From: Cypionkella sp.
Lineage (GTDB): Bacteria > Pseudomonadota > Alphaproteobacteria > Rhodobacterales > Rhodobacteraceae
Length of the DNA: 63,382 nt
Assembly (NCBI RefSeq): GCF_028290025.1
Contig: NZ_JAQGKQ010000098.1
Coordinates: 1-63,382 of the forward strand
Direction: 5' to 3'
The position numbers were made by a program, and so were the translations under genes. Position 1 is the first letter of the stretch, and every line of letters starts with the position of its first letter. Under the pieces are notes generated by a model. The model worked only from the letters and a program-made list of their open reading frames with translations, did not search any database and had not been told where the DNA came from. Below, one piece after another: positions 52,400 to 61,343 of the stretch.

Positions 52400-53206
52400 A
52401 TGCTTGTGCGGTTTGGCTATGACATTACGGTCTCTTGCATCCTAGAGACTCCGATGATTTGCATGATGTCGGTTCGCGACGAATTGCGCGAGAATTTACG
52501 CCAGCAATCGGCGATGCAGACGACGCCAGTGGTGCCAACGAAGCTATATCGCGATTTGTTCGGCAATACGTGTCGGCGGATGGTGGCTGAGCCGGGACCG
52601 TTTACGCTGCACAGCGATTGCACGATCGAAATTACCGGTGATCCTGATCCGGTGCAGCCGTGGTTGCAGCCGACACCGTTGGCCGAATTGCCGGATGACG
52701 TGCTGATTTATCTGCTCGGCAGCCGCTATTGCGAGACGGATCGTTTGAGCCAGGTCGCTTGGGATATGTTTGGCAATATCGCGCCGGGCTATGCGCGGGT
52801 GCAGGCGATTTGCGACTATGTACACAATCACATCCGGTTCAATTACCAAAACGCCCGCTATACCCGCACTGCGTATGAGGCTTGGCAAGAGCAGACGGGT
52901 GTGTGTCGGGATTTCGCGCATCTGGCGGTGACGTTCTGTCGCTGCATGAATATTCCGACGCGCTACGTGAACGGCTATATTCCGGATATTGGAGTTCCGG
53001 TGACCGGGCCGATGGATTTTGCAGCCTGGATACAAGTTTACCTGGATGGCGGCTGGCACACGTTTGATCCGCGCAACAATGTGCCTCGGATTGGCCGGGT
53101 AGAGGTGGCTTACGGGCGGGATGCGGCGGACGTGCCGCTGATCCATTCGTTCGGGCCGCATCTGTTGCAGAAGTTCACCGTCTGGGCAGATGAAGTGACG
53201 GCTTAA
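52400..53206 (+). CDS. Transglutaminase-like cysteine protein, catalytic His position replaced
   Basis: A 268-residue protein with an N-terminal beta domain and a transglutaminase core. The nucleophile region is EQTGVCRDFAHLAVTFCRCM near residues 170-189. The next block reads GPMDFAAWIQVYLDGGWHTF and then DPRNN. In the canonical triad the first Ala of that block would be His (xHAWxEVYL); here it is Ala, while the Asp (FDPR) is kept. I recall similar replacement in this bacterial subgroup, but have not checked. It might therefore act as a peptidase with a different base or be non-catalytic. No signal peptide. It ends in a hairpin region shared with the convergent PhoX-type gene. Confidence 0.82.
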   Translation: MLVRFGYDITVSCILETPMICMMSVRDELRENLRQQSAMQTTPVVPTKLYRDLFGNTCRRMVAEPGPFTLHSDCTIEITGDPDPVQPWLQPTPLAELPDDVLIYLLGSRYCETDRLSQVAWDMFGNIAPGYARVQAICDYVHNHIRFNYQNARYTRTAYEAWQEQTGVCRDFAHLAVTFCRCMNIPTRYVNGYIPDIGVPVTGPMDFAAWIQVYLDGGWHTFDPRNNVPRIGRVEVAYGRDAADVPLIHSFGPHLLQKFTVWADEVTA

Positions 53207-53221
53207 GAGCTTGGGCGGTTT

Positions 53222-53246
53222 CGCCCACCCGCACAGCAGGTGGGCG
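53222..53246. terminator. Hairpin between the transglutaminase-like and PhoX-type genes
   Basis: A perfect eight-base stem CGCCCACC/GGTGGGCG (53222-53229, 53239-53246) lies between the two convergent genes, 16 bases from one stop and eight from the other. It could terminate both directions; no long T-run is present. Confidence 0.55.
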
Positions 53247-53253
53247 ATGTGTC

Positions 53254-55179
53254 TTAGCTTGCGACTTCAGCACCGTCGTTGCGCTGGATCGCTACAACTG
53301 CCGGACGTGGCAGACCGCCTTCTTTAAAATCTGGCCATAAGGTTTCAGCTTTATCCAAAGTTTCGGCATTTTCTGCCGGATGTTGCACCGAAACAAACAG
53401 CGTAGTGCCATCCGGGGTGAAGCAAGGACCGGAAGCTTCTGCACCGATCGGGCAGGCGAACAGCAGTTTTGGCAGACCGCGCGCTGGGCCTTCGGTATCG
53501 ACACCGTAAACGCCGTCGGCGATGTCAAAGTCATTCGCGCCATCGGTGGAGACGAACATGCGGCCTTTGGGGTCGAATGTCAGGTTGTCGGGGTTGACGA
53601 ACCAGCCGTTCTCGGAGGTATCCGGGCTAAAGGTGGAGCCGGTCGTAGGGTCTTTCGGGTTGCCCGCCAAAACGAACAGATCCCATTCATATTTTTCGGC
53701 AGTATGGTCGGCATCGACGCCTGCGCCGCCCGGTGGGATCATCTCGACGATGTGGCCCCACAGATTTTCCGGACGGGTGTTGGCGGCGTTCAGTTTATCC
53801 TGCGTGATCTTTTTGTTCTTGGTCATCACGGCATAGACGCGGCCTGTTACCGGATTGGTTTCCATATCTTCCGGGCGATCCATTGGCGTCGCACCTAAGA
53901 TATCGGCAGCCAGACGGGCCTTGCGCACCACATCGGACTGATCGGCGAAGCCCGCGTCTGCGGTGAGCCCTGCGGTGCCGTGGATCAGTGGCAACCACGT
54001 CAGCGTGCCGTCGGCATCATAACGCGCGACCGAAAGCGTGCCCGCATCCAGCAAATCTTTTCCCGATGCCGGATTGGCCGGATCATATTTCGCTTCAGTT
54101 ACAAAGCGGTAAACGTATTCAAAGTAATCGTCATCGCCCATATAAACCACAACGCGACCGTCTTTGTTCAATACAACGGTCGAGGCTTCATGCGACATGC
54201 GGCCCAAAGCGGTGCGCTTGACGGGGGTAGAGTTCGGCTCGTAGGGGTCGATCTCGACAACCCAGTCAAAGCGGTTCGGCTCGTTCGGCTCTTTTGCCAT
54301 ATCAAACCGTGCATCAAACCGGGCGCGGCCGTAATAGTCTGAGCCGTCATAACCGTAGCGTTCGAGCACGGCGGCTTCGGGATTGCCTTCCGTCACGCCG
54401 CCAAACGTATCTGACGCACCTTCTTCGCAGGTTAGCACGGTACCCCAAGGCGTCACGCCGCCCGAGCAGTTGTAGGTTGTGCCCTTGGCCATTGTGCCAG
54501 TTGCGTCATACGAGGTTTTCAAATGCGCATTGCCAGCCGCAGGGCCGAAAATCGTCATCGGGGTATCCAGTGTGATGCGGCGGTTCAGCGGGCTGTCTTG
54601 CACCACCGACCACACGCCATCCTTACGGATGATTTCGACAATCGAATGCCCAATCGCCATGTTGCAAAGCGCAACCTGCGCTTCGGTCATCTTCGCGCCA
54701 GCTTCATCTTCGGTCATGCCCGCGAACATGACGTTGGGCGAGACGTATTCGTTGTTCACGCACAGCAAGCCGTGATCCGAGGTCTGCGAGCCGCGCGGCA
54801 GCGGCATGAAGGCGATGAAATCGCAGTTATAGCCGAATCGGTCGGCTTGGGTTGCGGCGTCGATTTTGGTGGGGTCAAAAGCCCCTTGCCCGGCTTTCAT
54901 GGCATCGCCCCAAGCGACCACGACATCGGCCTTATAGCCGTCGGCGACATGGTGCATTTTGTCGTATATGCGGGTCAGTTCGGTGAATTGCAGGCTGGAC
55001 TGTGCGGCCTTGGCATAGGCTTGTGTGGAAAACAGCGAGCCGACAAAACCTTGTGCGGCGACGGCTCCAAGGGTGGCTCCTGCGCTTTTCAGAAAGTTGC
55101 GGCGGGAACGGTCAGCAATGATGTCGCGCATTGGTTTGTTGGTGGCACGGTTGTGCAAATTGTCAGGGGTCTTGTTCAT
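53254..55179 (-). CDS. PhoX/DUF839 family protein, Tat-exported
   Basis: A 641-residue protein. The start at 55179 has GAGGAAACTCC upstream. A Tat signal (DRSRRNFLKSAGATLGAVAA) is at about residues 24-43, so it is folded before export. The PhoX-type propeller follows: GLLCVNNEYVSPNVMFAGM, TYNCSGGVTPWGTVLTCEEG, RMSHEASTVVLNKDGRVVVY, and NPDNLTFDPKGRMFVSTDG. PhoX of Pseudomonas is a calcium- and iron-dependent alkaline phosphatase, and many DUF839 members are of unknown activity. No Pho box or pst/pho genes lie near, so phosphate control cannot be inferred. Confidence 0.87.
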   Translation of the reverse strand: MNKTPDNLHNRATNKPMRDIIADRSRRNFLKSAGATLGAVAAQGFVGSLFSTQAYAKAAQSSLQFTELTRIYDKMHHVADGYKADVVVAWGDAMKAGQGAFDPTKIDAATQADRFGYNCDFIAFMPLPRGSQTSDHGLLCVNNEYVSPNVMFAGMTEDEAGAKMTEAQVALCNMAIGHSIVEIIRKDGVWSVVQDSPLNRRITLDTPMTIFGPAAGNAHLKTSYDATGTMAKGTTYNCSGGVTPWGTVLTCEEGASDTFGGVTEGNPEAAVLERYGYDGSDYYGRARFDARFDMAKEPNEPNRFDWVVEIDPYEPNSTPVKRTALGRMSHEASTVVLNKDGRVVVYMGDDDYFEYVYRFVTEAKYDPANPASGKDLLDAGTLSVARYDADGTLTWLPLIHGTAGLTADAGFADQSDVVRKARLAADILGATPMDRPEDMETNPVTGRVYAVMTKNKKITQDKLNAANTRPENLWGHIVEMIPPGGAGVDADHTAEKYEWDLFVLAGNPKDPTTGSTFSPDTSENGWFVNPDNLTFDPKGRMFVSTDGANDFDIADGVYGVDTEGPARGLPKLLFACPIGAEASGPCFTPDGTTLFVSVQHPAENAETLDKAETLWPDFKEGGLPRPAVVAIQRNDGAEVAS

Positions 55180-55300
55180 GACTGGAGTTTCCTCTGGCTG
55201 GGTCGCAGCAGAGATAGCGGCGGCGTGTAACGCGTGCGTGATGGGCAGGTGCTCGCGGAAGATGACGCAGAACAAGCTATAAGCAGAAATTAGGGGTGAG

Positions 55301-55765
55301 TCAGACCGCGAGTGCCGTCGTCTTAACCACGGTGCGCAGCGAAAAACTGGACTGCATTTGGCGCACTCCGGGTAGGCGGCTTAGGTGTTGGCGGTGGATG
55401 CGGGCGAAATCTTCGGTATCTTCCGCCATGATCTTGATCAGGTAGTCGGCGGTGCCTGCCATCAGGTGACATTCAAGGATGTCGGGGACTTTCGCGACCT
55501 CACGCTCGAAGGCATCGAGCAGGTCTTCGGCTTGGGATTGCAGAGTGATTTCGACAAAAACCGTGGTGGGTTTGCCCATGCGGCGGGTGTTCAGCAGGGC
55601 AACATAGCCGTCGATGTAACCAGCCTCCTCGAGCAGTTGTACGCGACGATGGCAGGCAGAGGGCGACAGGTTCACCCGCTCCGATAGGTCAGCATTGGTA
55701 ATGCGGCCATCCTTTTGCAGCACACCCAGAATGCGGCGGTCGGTGGCGTCAAGATCGGCGGGCAT
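55301..55765 (-). CDS. Lrp/AsnC family transcriptional regulator (AldR-like)
   Basis: A 154-residue Lrp-type regulator. The N-terminal helix-turn-helix has LDATDRRILGVLQKDGRITN and LSERVNLSPSACHRRVQLLE; the C-terminal RAM domain has VFVEITLQSQAEDLLDAFER and LMAGTADYLIKIMAEDTEDF. It is divergent from ald, whose product is alanine dehydrogenase, so it is likely the local alanine-sensing regulator, as described for AldR-type proteins. The 141-base shared region is the expected operator, though I see no clear Lrp consensus. Confidence 0.9.
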   Translation of the reverse strand: MPADLDATDRRILGVLQKDGRITNADLSERVNLSPSACHRRVQLLEEAGYIDGYVALLNTRRMGKPTTVFVEITLQSQAEDLLDAFEREVAKVPDILECHLMAGTADYLIKIMAEDTEDFARIHRQHLSRLPGVRQMQSSFSLRTVVKTTALAV

Positions 55766-55906
55766 GGTGGAAATCTTTCTTTCAGCGGCATTTCTTCGTA
55801 GATTCTACCACGGATGCGGCTTGGCGTCAGCAAAGTTTCAAAACATTTGCGGCGGATCGGGTTCAAGCTGAGCACAGGGATGAGTTTGCGATCAGGGAGA
55901 GAGCGC

Positions 55907-57025
55907 ATGAAAATTGGATGTCCAAAAGAGATCAAACCGCAAGAATTTCGCGTTGGCATGACGCCGAATGCTGCGCGGGAAGCGGTGCTTGCGGGTCATG
56001 CCGTGATGATTGAGACCGGGGCTGGGGTGGGCGCTGGTTTTACCGACGTGGATTACATCGCGGCGGGGGCAGTGATTGTTAGCACGGCTGAGGAAGTGTT
56101 TGCCGCTGCCGATATGATCGTGAAGGTGAAGGAACCGCAGCCTGTGGAACGCGCGCGTTTGCGGGCGGGGCAGGTGCTGTTCACCTATCTGCATCTGGCA
56201 CCGGACCCGGATCAGACGCGGGATTTGCTGGCGTCGGGTGTGACGGCGATTGCCTATGAGACGGTGACGGATGATCGCGGCGGGTTGCCGCTGTTGGCGC
56301 CGATGTCGGAAGTGGCGGGGCGGTTGGCGCCTCAGGTCGGGGCGTGGACGTTGCAGAAGGCCAATGGCGGGCGTGGCGTGCTGATGGGCGGCGTGCCGGG
56401 GGTGTTGCCTGCGAAGGTTCTGGTGATTGGTGGCGGGGTGGTCGGCACCCATGCGGGCAAGATCGCGGCGGGCATGGGGGCGGATGTGACGGTGCTGGAC
56501 CGCTCGGTCAATCGGCTGCGTTATCTAGATGATGTGTTCGGCGGGCAGTTTAAGTGCGGTTATGCGGATGCGGCGACGGTGATTGAGCTGGCTCGGGCTG
56601 CGGATCTGATTATCGGGGCGGTTTTGATCCCGGGTGCTGCTGCTCCGAAACTGATCTCACGGGCGCAACTGGCTGAGTTGAAACCGGGTGCGGCGCTGGT
56701 TGATGTGGCGATTGATCAGGGCGGCTGTTTTGAAACTTCGCGGGCGACGACGCACCAAGACCCGATCTACGAGGTTGATGGCATCATGCATTATTGCGTG
56801 GCGAATATGCCGGGGGCAGTGGCGCGGACCTCAACACTGGCGCTGGGCAATGCGACGATGCCGTTCATGCTGGCGCTGGCGAACAAGGGCTGGAAGCGGG
56901 CATGTGCCGAGGACAAGCATTTGCTGGCCGGGCTGAATGTCCATGCGGGCAAGCTGACCTATGCGGCGGTTGGGGCGGCTTTGGGGTTGCCAGTGATCAC
57001 CGGGGCTGAGGCTTTGACGATCTGA
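55907..57025 (+). CDS. ald: Alanine dehydrogenase
   Basis: A 372-residue NAD-dependent enzyme for reversible deamination of L-alanine to pyruvate and ammonium. The start at 55907 has CAGGGAGAGAGCG upstream. MKIGCPKEIKPQEFRVGMTP opens the protein, the substrate Lys is in ADMIVKVKEPQPVE, the conserved His in YLHLAPDP, and the NAD loop KVLVIGGGVVGTHAGKIAAG is at about residues 170-189. RTSTLALGNATMPFMLALAN is near the end. It is divergent from the Lrp-type gene. Confidence 0.96.
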   Translation: MKIGCPKEIKPQEFRVGMTPNAAREAVLAGHAVMIETGAGVGAGFTDVDYIAAGAVIVSTAEEVFAAADMIVKVKEPQPVERARLRAGQVLFTYLHLAPDPDQTRDLLASGVTAIAYETVTDDRGGLPLLAPMSEVAGRLAPQVGAWTLQKANGGRGVLMGGVPGVLPAKVLVIGGGVVGTHAGKIAAGMGADVTVLDRSVNRLRYLDDVFGGQFKCGYADAATVIELARAADLIIGAVLIPGAAAPKLISRAQLAELKPGAALVDVAIDQGGCFETSRATTHQDPIYEVDGIMHYCVANMPGAVARTSTLALGNATMPFMLALANKGWKRACAEDKHLLAGLNVHAGKLTYAAVGAALGLPVITGAEALTI

Positions 57026-57031
57026 ATTGGG

Positions 57032-57066
57032 GCGTTTGCGGCGGGCATCGAGCCCGCCGCAAACGC
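57032..57066. terminator. Perfect 15-base hairpin between ald and mscL
   Basis: Arms GCGTTTGCGGCGGGC (57032-57046) and GCCCGCCGCAAACGC (57052-57066) pair perfectly around ATCGA. The element starts six bases after the ald stop and lies between convergent genes, so it probably terminates or protects both transcripts. There is no long T-run next to it; TTTTC follows at 57076. Confidence 0.7.
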
Positions 57067-57135
57067 GCTGCCGGGTTTTCTTGGCAGTGTTGGTTGCAGG
57101 AACGGCTTTTGGTGCTCGGGCCGTTTTCGTGGCGC

Positions 57136-57555
57136 TTAAACCAGCGGGCGGGATTTCACAGCGACGAGGATTTCTTTCAACACGTCCAACTCGGTCGGGC
57201 CAAGAACGGGTGGCGCTTCGGGCTTTTTCGGCATTAGTCTGTTCATGGATTTGACCAGCAGGAACACCACGAAGGCGATGATCAGGAAGTTGATCACGGC
57301 GGTGATGAAGGCTCCGTAAGCGAACACAGCGGCACCGGATTCCTTAGCGGCTGCCATTGTCGGCGGGTTGGTGCCGGATAGGTCAATGAACATATCCGAG
57401 AAGTTCACGCCGCCCAAGATTAGCCCGATGATCGGGTTGATCAGGTCGCCGACAAGGCTGCTGACGATGGCGGTGAAGGCTGCGCCGATGATGATACCGA
57501 CGGCAAGGTCCATCACGTTGCCCTTCATGATGAAGGTTTTGAATTCGTTGATCAT
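57136..57555 (-). CDS. mscL: Large-conductance mechanosensitive channel
   Basis: A 139-residue MscL. The start at 57555 (AAGGGATATTTGCG upstream) gives the family N-terminus [20 protein letters not shown], then TM1 with [22 protein letters not shown]-type sequence, the periplasmic loop and TM2 ([20 protein letters not shown]). The C-terminal helix has the usual Lys/Glu-rich cluster. It opens under hypo-osmotic shock. A longer open frame to 57681 is not needed. Confidence 0.96.
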   Translation of the reverse strand: MINEFKTFIMKGNVMDLAVGIIIGAAFTAIVSSLVGDLINPIIGLILGGVNFSDMFIDLSGTNPPTMAAAKESGAAVFAYGAFITAVINFLIIAFVVFLLVKSMNRLMPKKPEAPPVLGPTELDVLKEILVAVKSRPLV

Positions 57556-57723
57556 CGCAAATATCCCTTGTCTGGTTCCGCCGTTTCGGCGTGATTGAGC
57601 GCCTGCGGTGGCGCATGACGCAGGAAGTATGCCACAGGTTATTGGTCGGATCAGAAGAAAATTGCGAGTAAAGGTGAACAATTCATGCGAAATCCGGTCG
57701 ATTAGACCCGGATTTGCAGTGAT

Positions 57724-60069
57724 CTACTCGCCGTAGGGCACCCAGATGGTTTTGACTTCGGTTGCGGCGCGCAGGAAGGCGCGGCCTTCGCCTTCGCTGA
57801 TCCAGTCGCGGGCTTGGCCATTGTTGACCCAAGTGCGCTTGATGTTTCCGGCGGATTCCTTCTCGATCAGGGTGGAGAGCGGCGAGGAGGAGAAGCTCCA
57901 CACTGCGTCAATATCGCGGTGTCCGGCGAGGGATTTGGCGAGTTCGGCGTGCGGGCCGGTGACGATATTGACCACGCCTGCGGGCAGGTCAGAGGTGTCG
58001 AGGACTTGGTAGAAGTCGGTGGCGGCGAGCGGGAATGGCTCGGACGGCACGAGGATGCAGGTGTTGCCAATGGCGATGGCGGGGGCCATCAGCGAGATCA
58101 GACCGAGCAGGGGCGCGTCGTCGGGGCAGAGCGCGCCAATGACGCCGCAGGGTTCGTTCATTGCTAGGGCCACGCCGCGCAGGGGGACGGATTTCACAGC
58201 GCCGTCGAATTTATCGGCCCAAGCAGCGTAGGTGAACAGGCGGGCGATGCTGGCTTCAACCTCGGCTTCGCCCGATTTTCCGGTGAGATCGCGCAGGCGG
58301 TTCGCGAACTCGGTGGCGCGGGCCGAGAGGTTTTCGGCGATGTAAAACAGGTTTTGCGCGCGGGCGTGGGCGGTGGTTTTCGCCCAAGATTTCGCGGCTT
58401 GGGCGGCCTCTACCGCGTTGCGAATGTCTTTGCGGTTGCCGATCCCAGCGTGTCCCAGCAGCTTGCCCTTCGGCGACCAGATCGGTTGCGAATAGCCGCC
58501 ATCGGGGCGGGCTTGTTTGCCTGCGATGTAGAGTTTGGCGGTGCGGTCGATGCTGGAGGCTTCAATCGTGGCGGGGGCGTCGAAGGCTTTGATTGGGGCT
58601 ATGGCTTTGGTTGCGCGCGTGGGTTTGAGGTAGGCGAGCAGTCCTTCCCATCCGCCTTCACGGCCGAAACCGCTTTCGCGCACGCCGCCGAAACCTGCGG
58701 CCGCGTCGAACAGGTTGGTGGCATTGACCCAGACGACTCCGGCTTTGATTTTGGGGGCGGTGTCGAGGGCGAGGTTGATGTTCTCGGTCCAGATTGTCGC
58801 GGCGAGGCCGTATTTGGTGTTATTGGCGAGTTCCACGGCTTCGGTAGGGGTGCGGAAAGTCATCGCGACGAGGACCGGGCCGAAGATTTCCTCTTGCATC
58901 AGGGTGGAGGCGGCGGAGAGGCCGGTGACTAGGGTGGGCGGGTAAAAGCAACCCTCGGGGACGGTGCAGGCGGCGTGGTAGGTTTCGCCGTCTTTGTTGG
59001 TCTCGACCAGTTGGCGGATGGTGGCGAGTTGCACCGGGTCAACGATGGCGCCGACGTCGATGCATTTGTCGAGCGGGTCGCCGAGACGGAGGCCATCCAT
59101 CCGGCGTTTCAGCTTTTCGTAGAAGCGGTCGGCGATGCCCTCTTGGATCAGGAGGCGGCTTCCGGCGCAGCAAACTTGGCCTTGGTTGAACCAGATCGCA
59201 TCGACGAGGCCCTCGATGGCTGAGTCAATGTCGGCATCCTCGAACACGATGTAGGGGGATTTGCCGCCGAGTTCTAAGGTGAGGGATTTGCCGGAGCCTG
59301 CGGTTGCTTCGCGGATTTTGCGGCCTACTGCGGTCGATCCGGTGAAGGCGATTTTGTTGACGTCGGGATGGTTGACGAGGGCAGCTCCAGTGTCGCCATC
59401 TCCGGTGACGATGTTTAGCACGCCTTTGGGTAGGCCAGCTTCGCGGGTCAGTTCAGCGAAGAGAAGCGCGGTGAGCGGGGTGTATTCGGCGGGTTTCAGC
59501 ACCACGGTATTGCCTGCGGCGAGGGCGGGGGCGACTTTCCAGGCCAGCATGAGCAGCGGGAAGTTCCATGGAATGACGGCTCCGCAGACGCCGAGGGGTT
59601 CTTGGCCGGGGAGTTCAGCGTCGCGCAGTTGGGCGAGGCCCGCATGGTAGTAGAAATGGCGGGCGACGAGGGGGATGTCGATGTCACGCGACTCGCGGAT
59701 CGGCTTGCCGTTGTCCATTGTTTCGAGCACTGCGAGCAGGCGGGAGTGCTTTTGCACCAGCCGCGCGAGCGCGTAGAGGTATTTGGCGCGGGCATGGCCG
59801 GGCAGCTTGGCCCATTTCGGCTGGGCGCGACGGGCGGCTTTGACGGCAGCATCGACGTCGGACGCAGAGCCTTGGGTGACGAGAGCGAGCGGTTTGGCGG
59901 TGGCGGGGTTGTGCGATGCGAAAACCGCGCCGGGTTTGGTGAATGCGCCGTCGATCCAGTGGCCGAAGGATTTGTGTTTATGCAGCCACGCCAACACCTC
60001 GGCATTGCTTTCGGGGGCGGGGCCGTAAGCCATGCTGTCGAAGATCTCGCGGACGGTGGGGCTGGTCAT
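57724..60069 (-). CDS. ALDH16-type double-domain aldehyde dehydrogenase
   Basis: A 781-residue fusion of two aldehyde dehydrogenase domains. Domain 1 (about 1-480) has VIPWNFPLLMLAWKVAPALA, IAFTGSTAVGRKIREATAG, the Glu in LELGGKSPYIVFED and the nucleophilic Cys in FNQGQVCCAGSRLLIQEGIA. Domain 2 (about 500-781) has the fold pattern (ALCPDDAPLLGLISLMAPAI, GNTCILVPSEPFPLAATDFY) but no catalytic Cys loop. This is the ALDH16 layout; a bacterial ALDH16 structure is known from a Loktanella species, also Rhodobacteraceae. The start at 60069 has AAAGGACAACG upstream. Next to deoC, it may oxidise the acetaldehyde produced by that enzyme, but this is inference. Confidence 0.88.
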   Translation of the reverse strand: MTSPTVREIFDSMAYGPAPESNAEVLAWLHKHKSFGHWIDGAFTKPGAVFASHNPATAKPLALVTQGSASDVDAAVKAARRAQPKWAKLPGHARAKYLYALARLVQKHSRLLAVLETMDNGKPIRESRDIDIPLVARHFYYHAGLAQLRDAELPGQEPLGVCGAVIPWNFPLLMLAWKVAPALAAGNTVVLKPAEYTPLTALLFAELTREAGLPKGVLNIVTGDGDTGAALVNHPDVNKIAFTGSTAVGRKIREATAGSGKSLTLELGGKSPYIVFEDADIDSAIEGLVDAIWFNQGQVCCAGSRLLIQEGIADRFYEKLKRRMDGLRLGDPLDKCIDVGAIVDPVQLATIRQLVETNKDGETYHAACTVPEGCFYPPTLVTGLSAASTLMQEEIFGPVLVAMTFRTPTEAVELANNTKYGLAATIWTENINLALDTAPKIKAGVVWVNATNLFDAAAGFGGVRESGFGREGGWEGLLAYLKPTRATKAIAPIKAFDAPATIEASSIDRTAKLYIAGKQARPDGGYSQPIWSPKGKLLGHAGIGNRKDIRNAVEAAQAAKSWAKTTAHARAQNLFYIAENLSARATEFANRLRDLTGKSGEAEVEASIARLFTYAAWADKFDGAVKSVPLRGVALAMNEPCGVIGALCPDDAPLLGLISLMAPAIAIGNTCILVPSEPFPLAATDFYQVLDTSDLPAGVVNIVTGPHAELAKSLAGHRDIDAVWSFSSSPLSTLIEKESAGNIKRTWVNNGQARDWISEGEGRAFLRAATEVKTIWVPYGE

Positions 60070-60123
60070 GGCGTTGTCCTTTGGCATGGCGGCAGGCTTT
60101 GGGCGAGGGCGATTGGGGCTGAT

Positions 60124-60161
60124 GTGCGCCTCCGGCGGGAGTTTTTGGGCCAACGTGAAAT
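60124..60161 (+). repeat. Copy E of the dispersed intergenic repeat
   Basis: The stretch reads TGCGCCTCCGGCGGGAG then TTTTTGGGCCAACGTGAAAT. The CTCC/GGAG dyad followed by TTTTT looks like a short intrinsic terminator. It lies between deoC and the ALDH16 gene, both on the minus strand, but reads on the plus strand. Confidence 0.65.
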
Positions 60162-60180
60162 GTTTGGCGGAGGCATTGGG

Positions 60181-61194
60181 TTAGCCCATCGCGTGGCGGT
60201 TGGAGGCGGAGTATTGGCCGGTGAGGTGGTGTTCGAGTTGGCGTTCGATATCGCCGAGTAGCGAGGATGCGCCGAACCGGAACAGGTCGGGTTGCAGCCA
60301 CGGGTGGCCGAGCTCGTCTTTCATCAGCGCCATGTAGAGGAGGGCGTCTTTGGCTTTGGCGATGCCGCCTGCCGGTTTGTAGCCGACTTTGATGCCGGTG
60401 CGGTCTTGGTAATCTCGGATGGCGCGGATCATGGTTAGGGTGACGGGGAGGGTGGCGTTAACCGTCTCTTTGCCGGTCGAGGTTTTGATGAAATCGGCGC
60501 CGGCCATCATGCAGACCAGCGAGGCGCGGGCGGTGTTGCGCAGGGTGGCGAGTTCTCCGGTGGCTAGGATGGCTTTGATATGCGCCTCGCCACATGCGGC
60601 GCGCATCTCGCGCATTTCGTCGTAGAGGGCTTGCCAGTTTCCGGTGAGGACGTGGCGGCGGGAAATTACGATGTCGATTTCCTTCGCCCCGGCGCGGACG
60701 GATTCGCCGATTTCCGCGATGCGGAGGTGGTAGGGCGAGAGGCCAGCCGGAAAGCCGGTTGAGACGGCGGCTACGGGGATACTGGTGCCTTCCAGCGCGC
60801 GGACGGCGGTTTCGACCATGTCATGATAAACGCAGACCGCTCCGGTGGTCAGACCTTGCAGGCCCAGTTTGTCGAGTATCCACGGCGCGACAGGTTGGCG
60901 GGCTTTGGCGCACAGGCGTTTGACGCGGCCTTCGGTGTCGTCACCCGACAAAGTGGTGAGGTCGATCAGGCTGATGGCTTTGAGCAGCCACGCCGCTTGA
61001 AAATCTTTTTTAACCGAGCGTCGTCCGCTCAAAGTGGCCGCACGACGCTCAATGGCGGAGGTGTTGGCCTGCACGCGTGCGACCCAGTCCAAATCCAGCT
61101 CCATGCCCGGATTGCGGGTGTGGGTCAGGGTTGGCAGTTGGGACTTCGACGCATCAAGCGTCGCGTTCGTGTCGGTATGGGTCAGGGTTTGCAT
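60181..61194 (-). CDS. deoC: Deoxyribose-phosphate aldolase
   Basis: A 337-residue class I aldolase that splits 2-deoxyribose 5-phosphate into acetaldehyde and glyceraldehyde 3-phosphate. The Schiff-base Lys is in GADFIKTSTGKETVNATLPV at about residue 238, and the proton-relay Lys in GIKVGYKPAGGIAKAKDALL at about residue 273; IDIVISRRHVLTGNWQALYD is also typical. The protein has an N-terminal extension of about 30 residues, usual in this long DeoC group. GGTGAGG precedes the ATG. With the next gene it may channel deoxyribose carbon to acetate. Confidence 0.95.
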   Translation of the reverse strand: MQTLTHTDTNATLDASKSQLPTLTHTRNPGMELDLDWVARVQANTSAIERRAATLSGRRSVKKDFQAAWLLKAISLIDLTTLSGDDTEGRVKRLCAKARQPVAPWILDKLGLQGLTTGAVCVYHDMVETAVRALEGTSIPVAAVSTGFPAGLSPYHLRIAEIGESVRAGAKEIDIVISRRHVLTGNWQALYDEMREMRAACGEAHIKAILATGELATLRNTARASLVCMMAGADFIKTSTGKETVNATLPVTLTMIRAIRDYQDRTGIKVGYKPAGGIAKAKDALLYMALMKDELGHPWLQPDLFRFGASSLLGDIERQLEHHLTGQYSASNRHAMG

Positions 61195-61343
61195 CGAAGC
61201 CTCACCTATCTGGTTGGCCGCAGAGTGCGCGGGACGGGGGAGGCTGGCAAGGGCGTGTTGTCAAGTTTCGGCAGGATTTGACCGACAGGTTAAAGCCGTG
61301 ATCGCAGCACATGGGACCGAAGCGATACCAATGCAATACCAGT

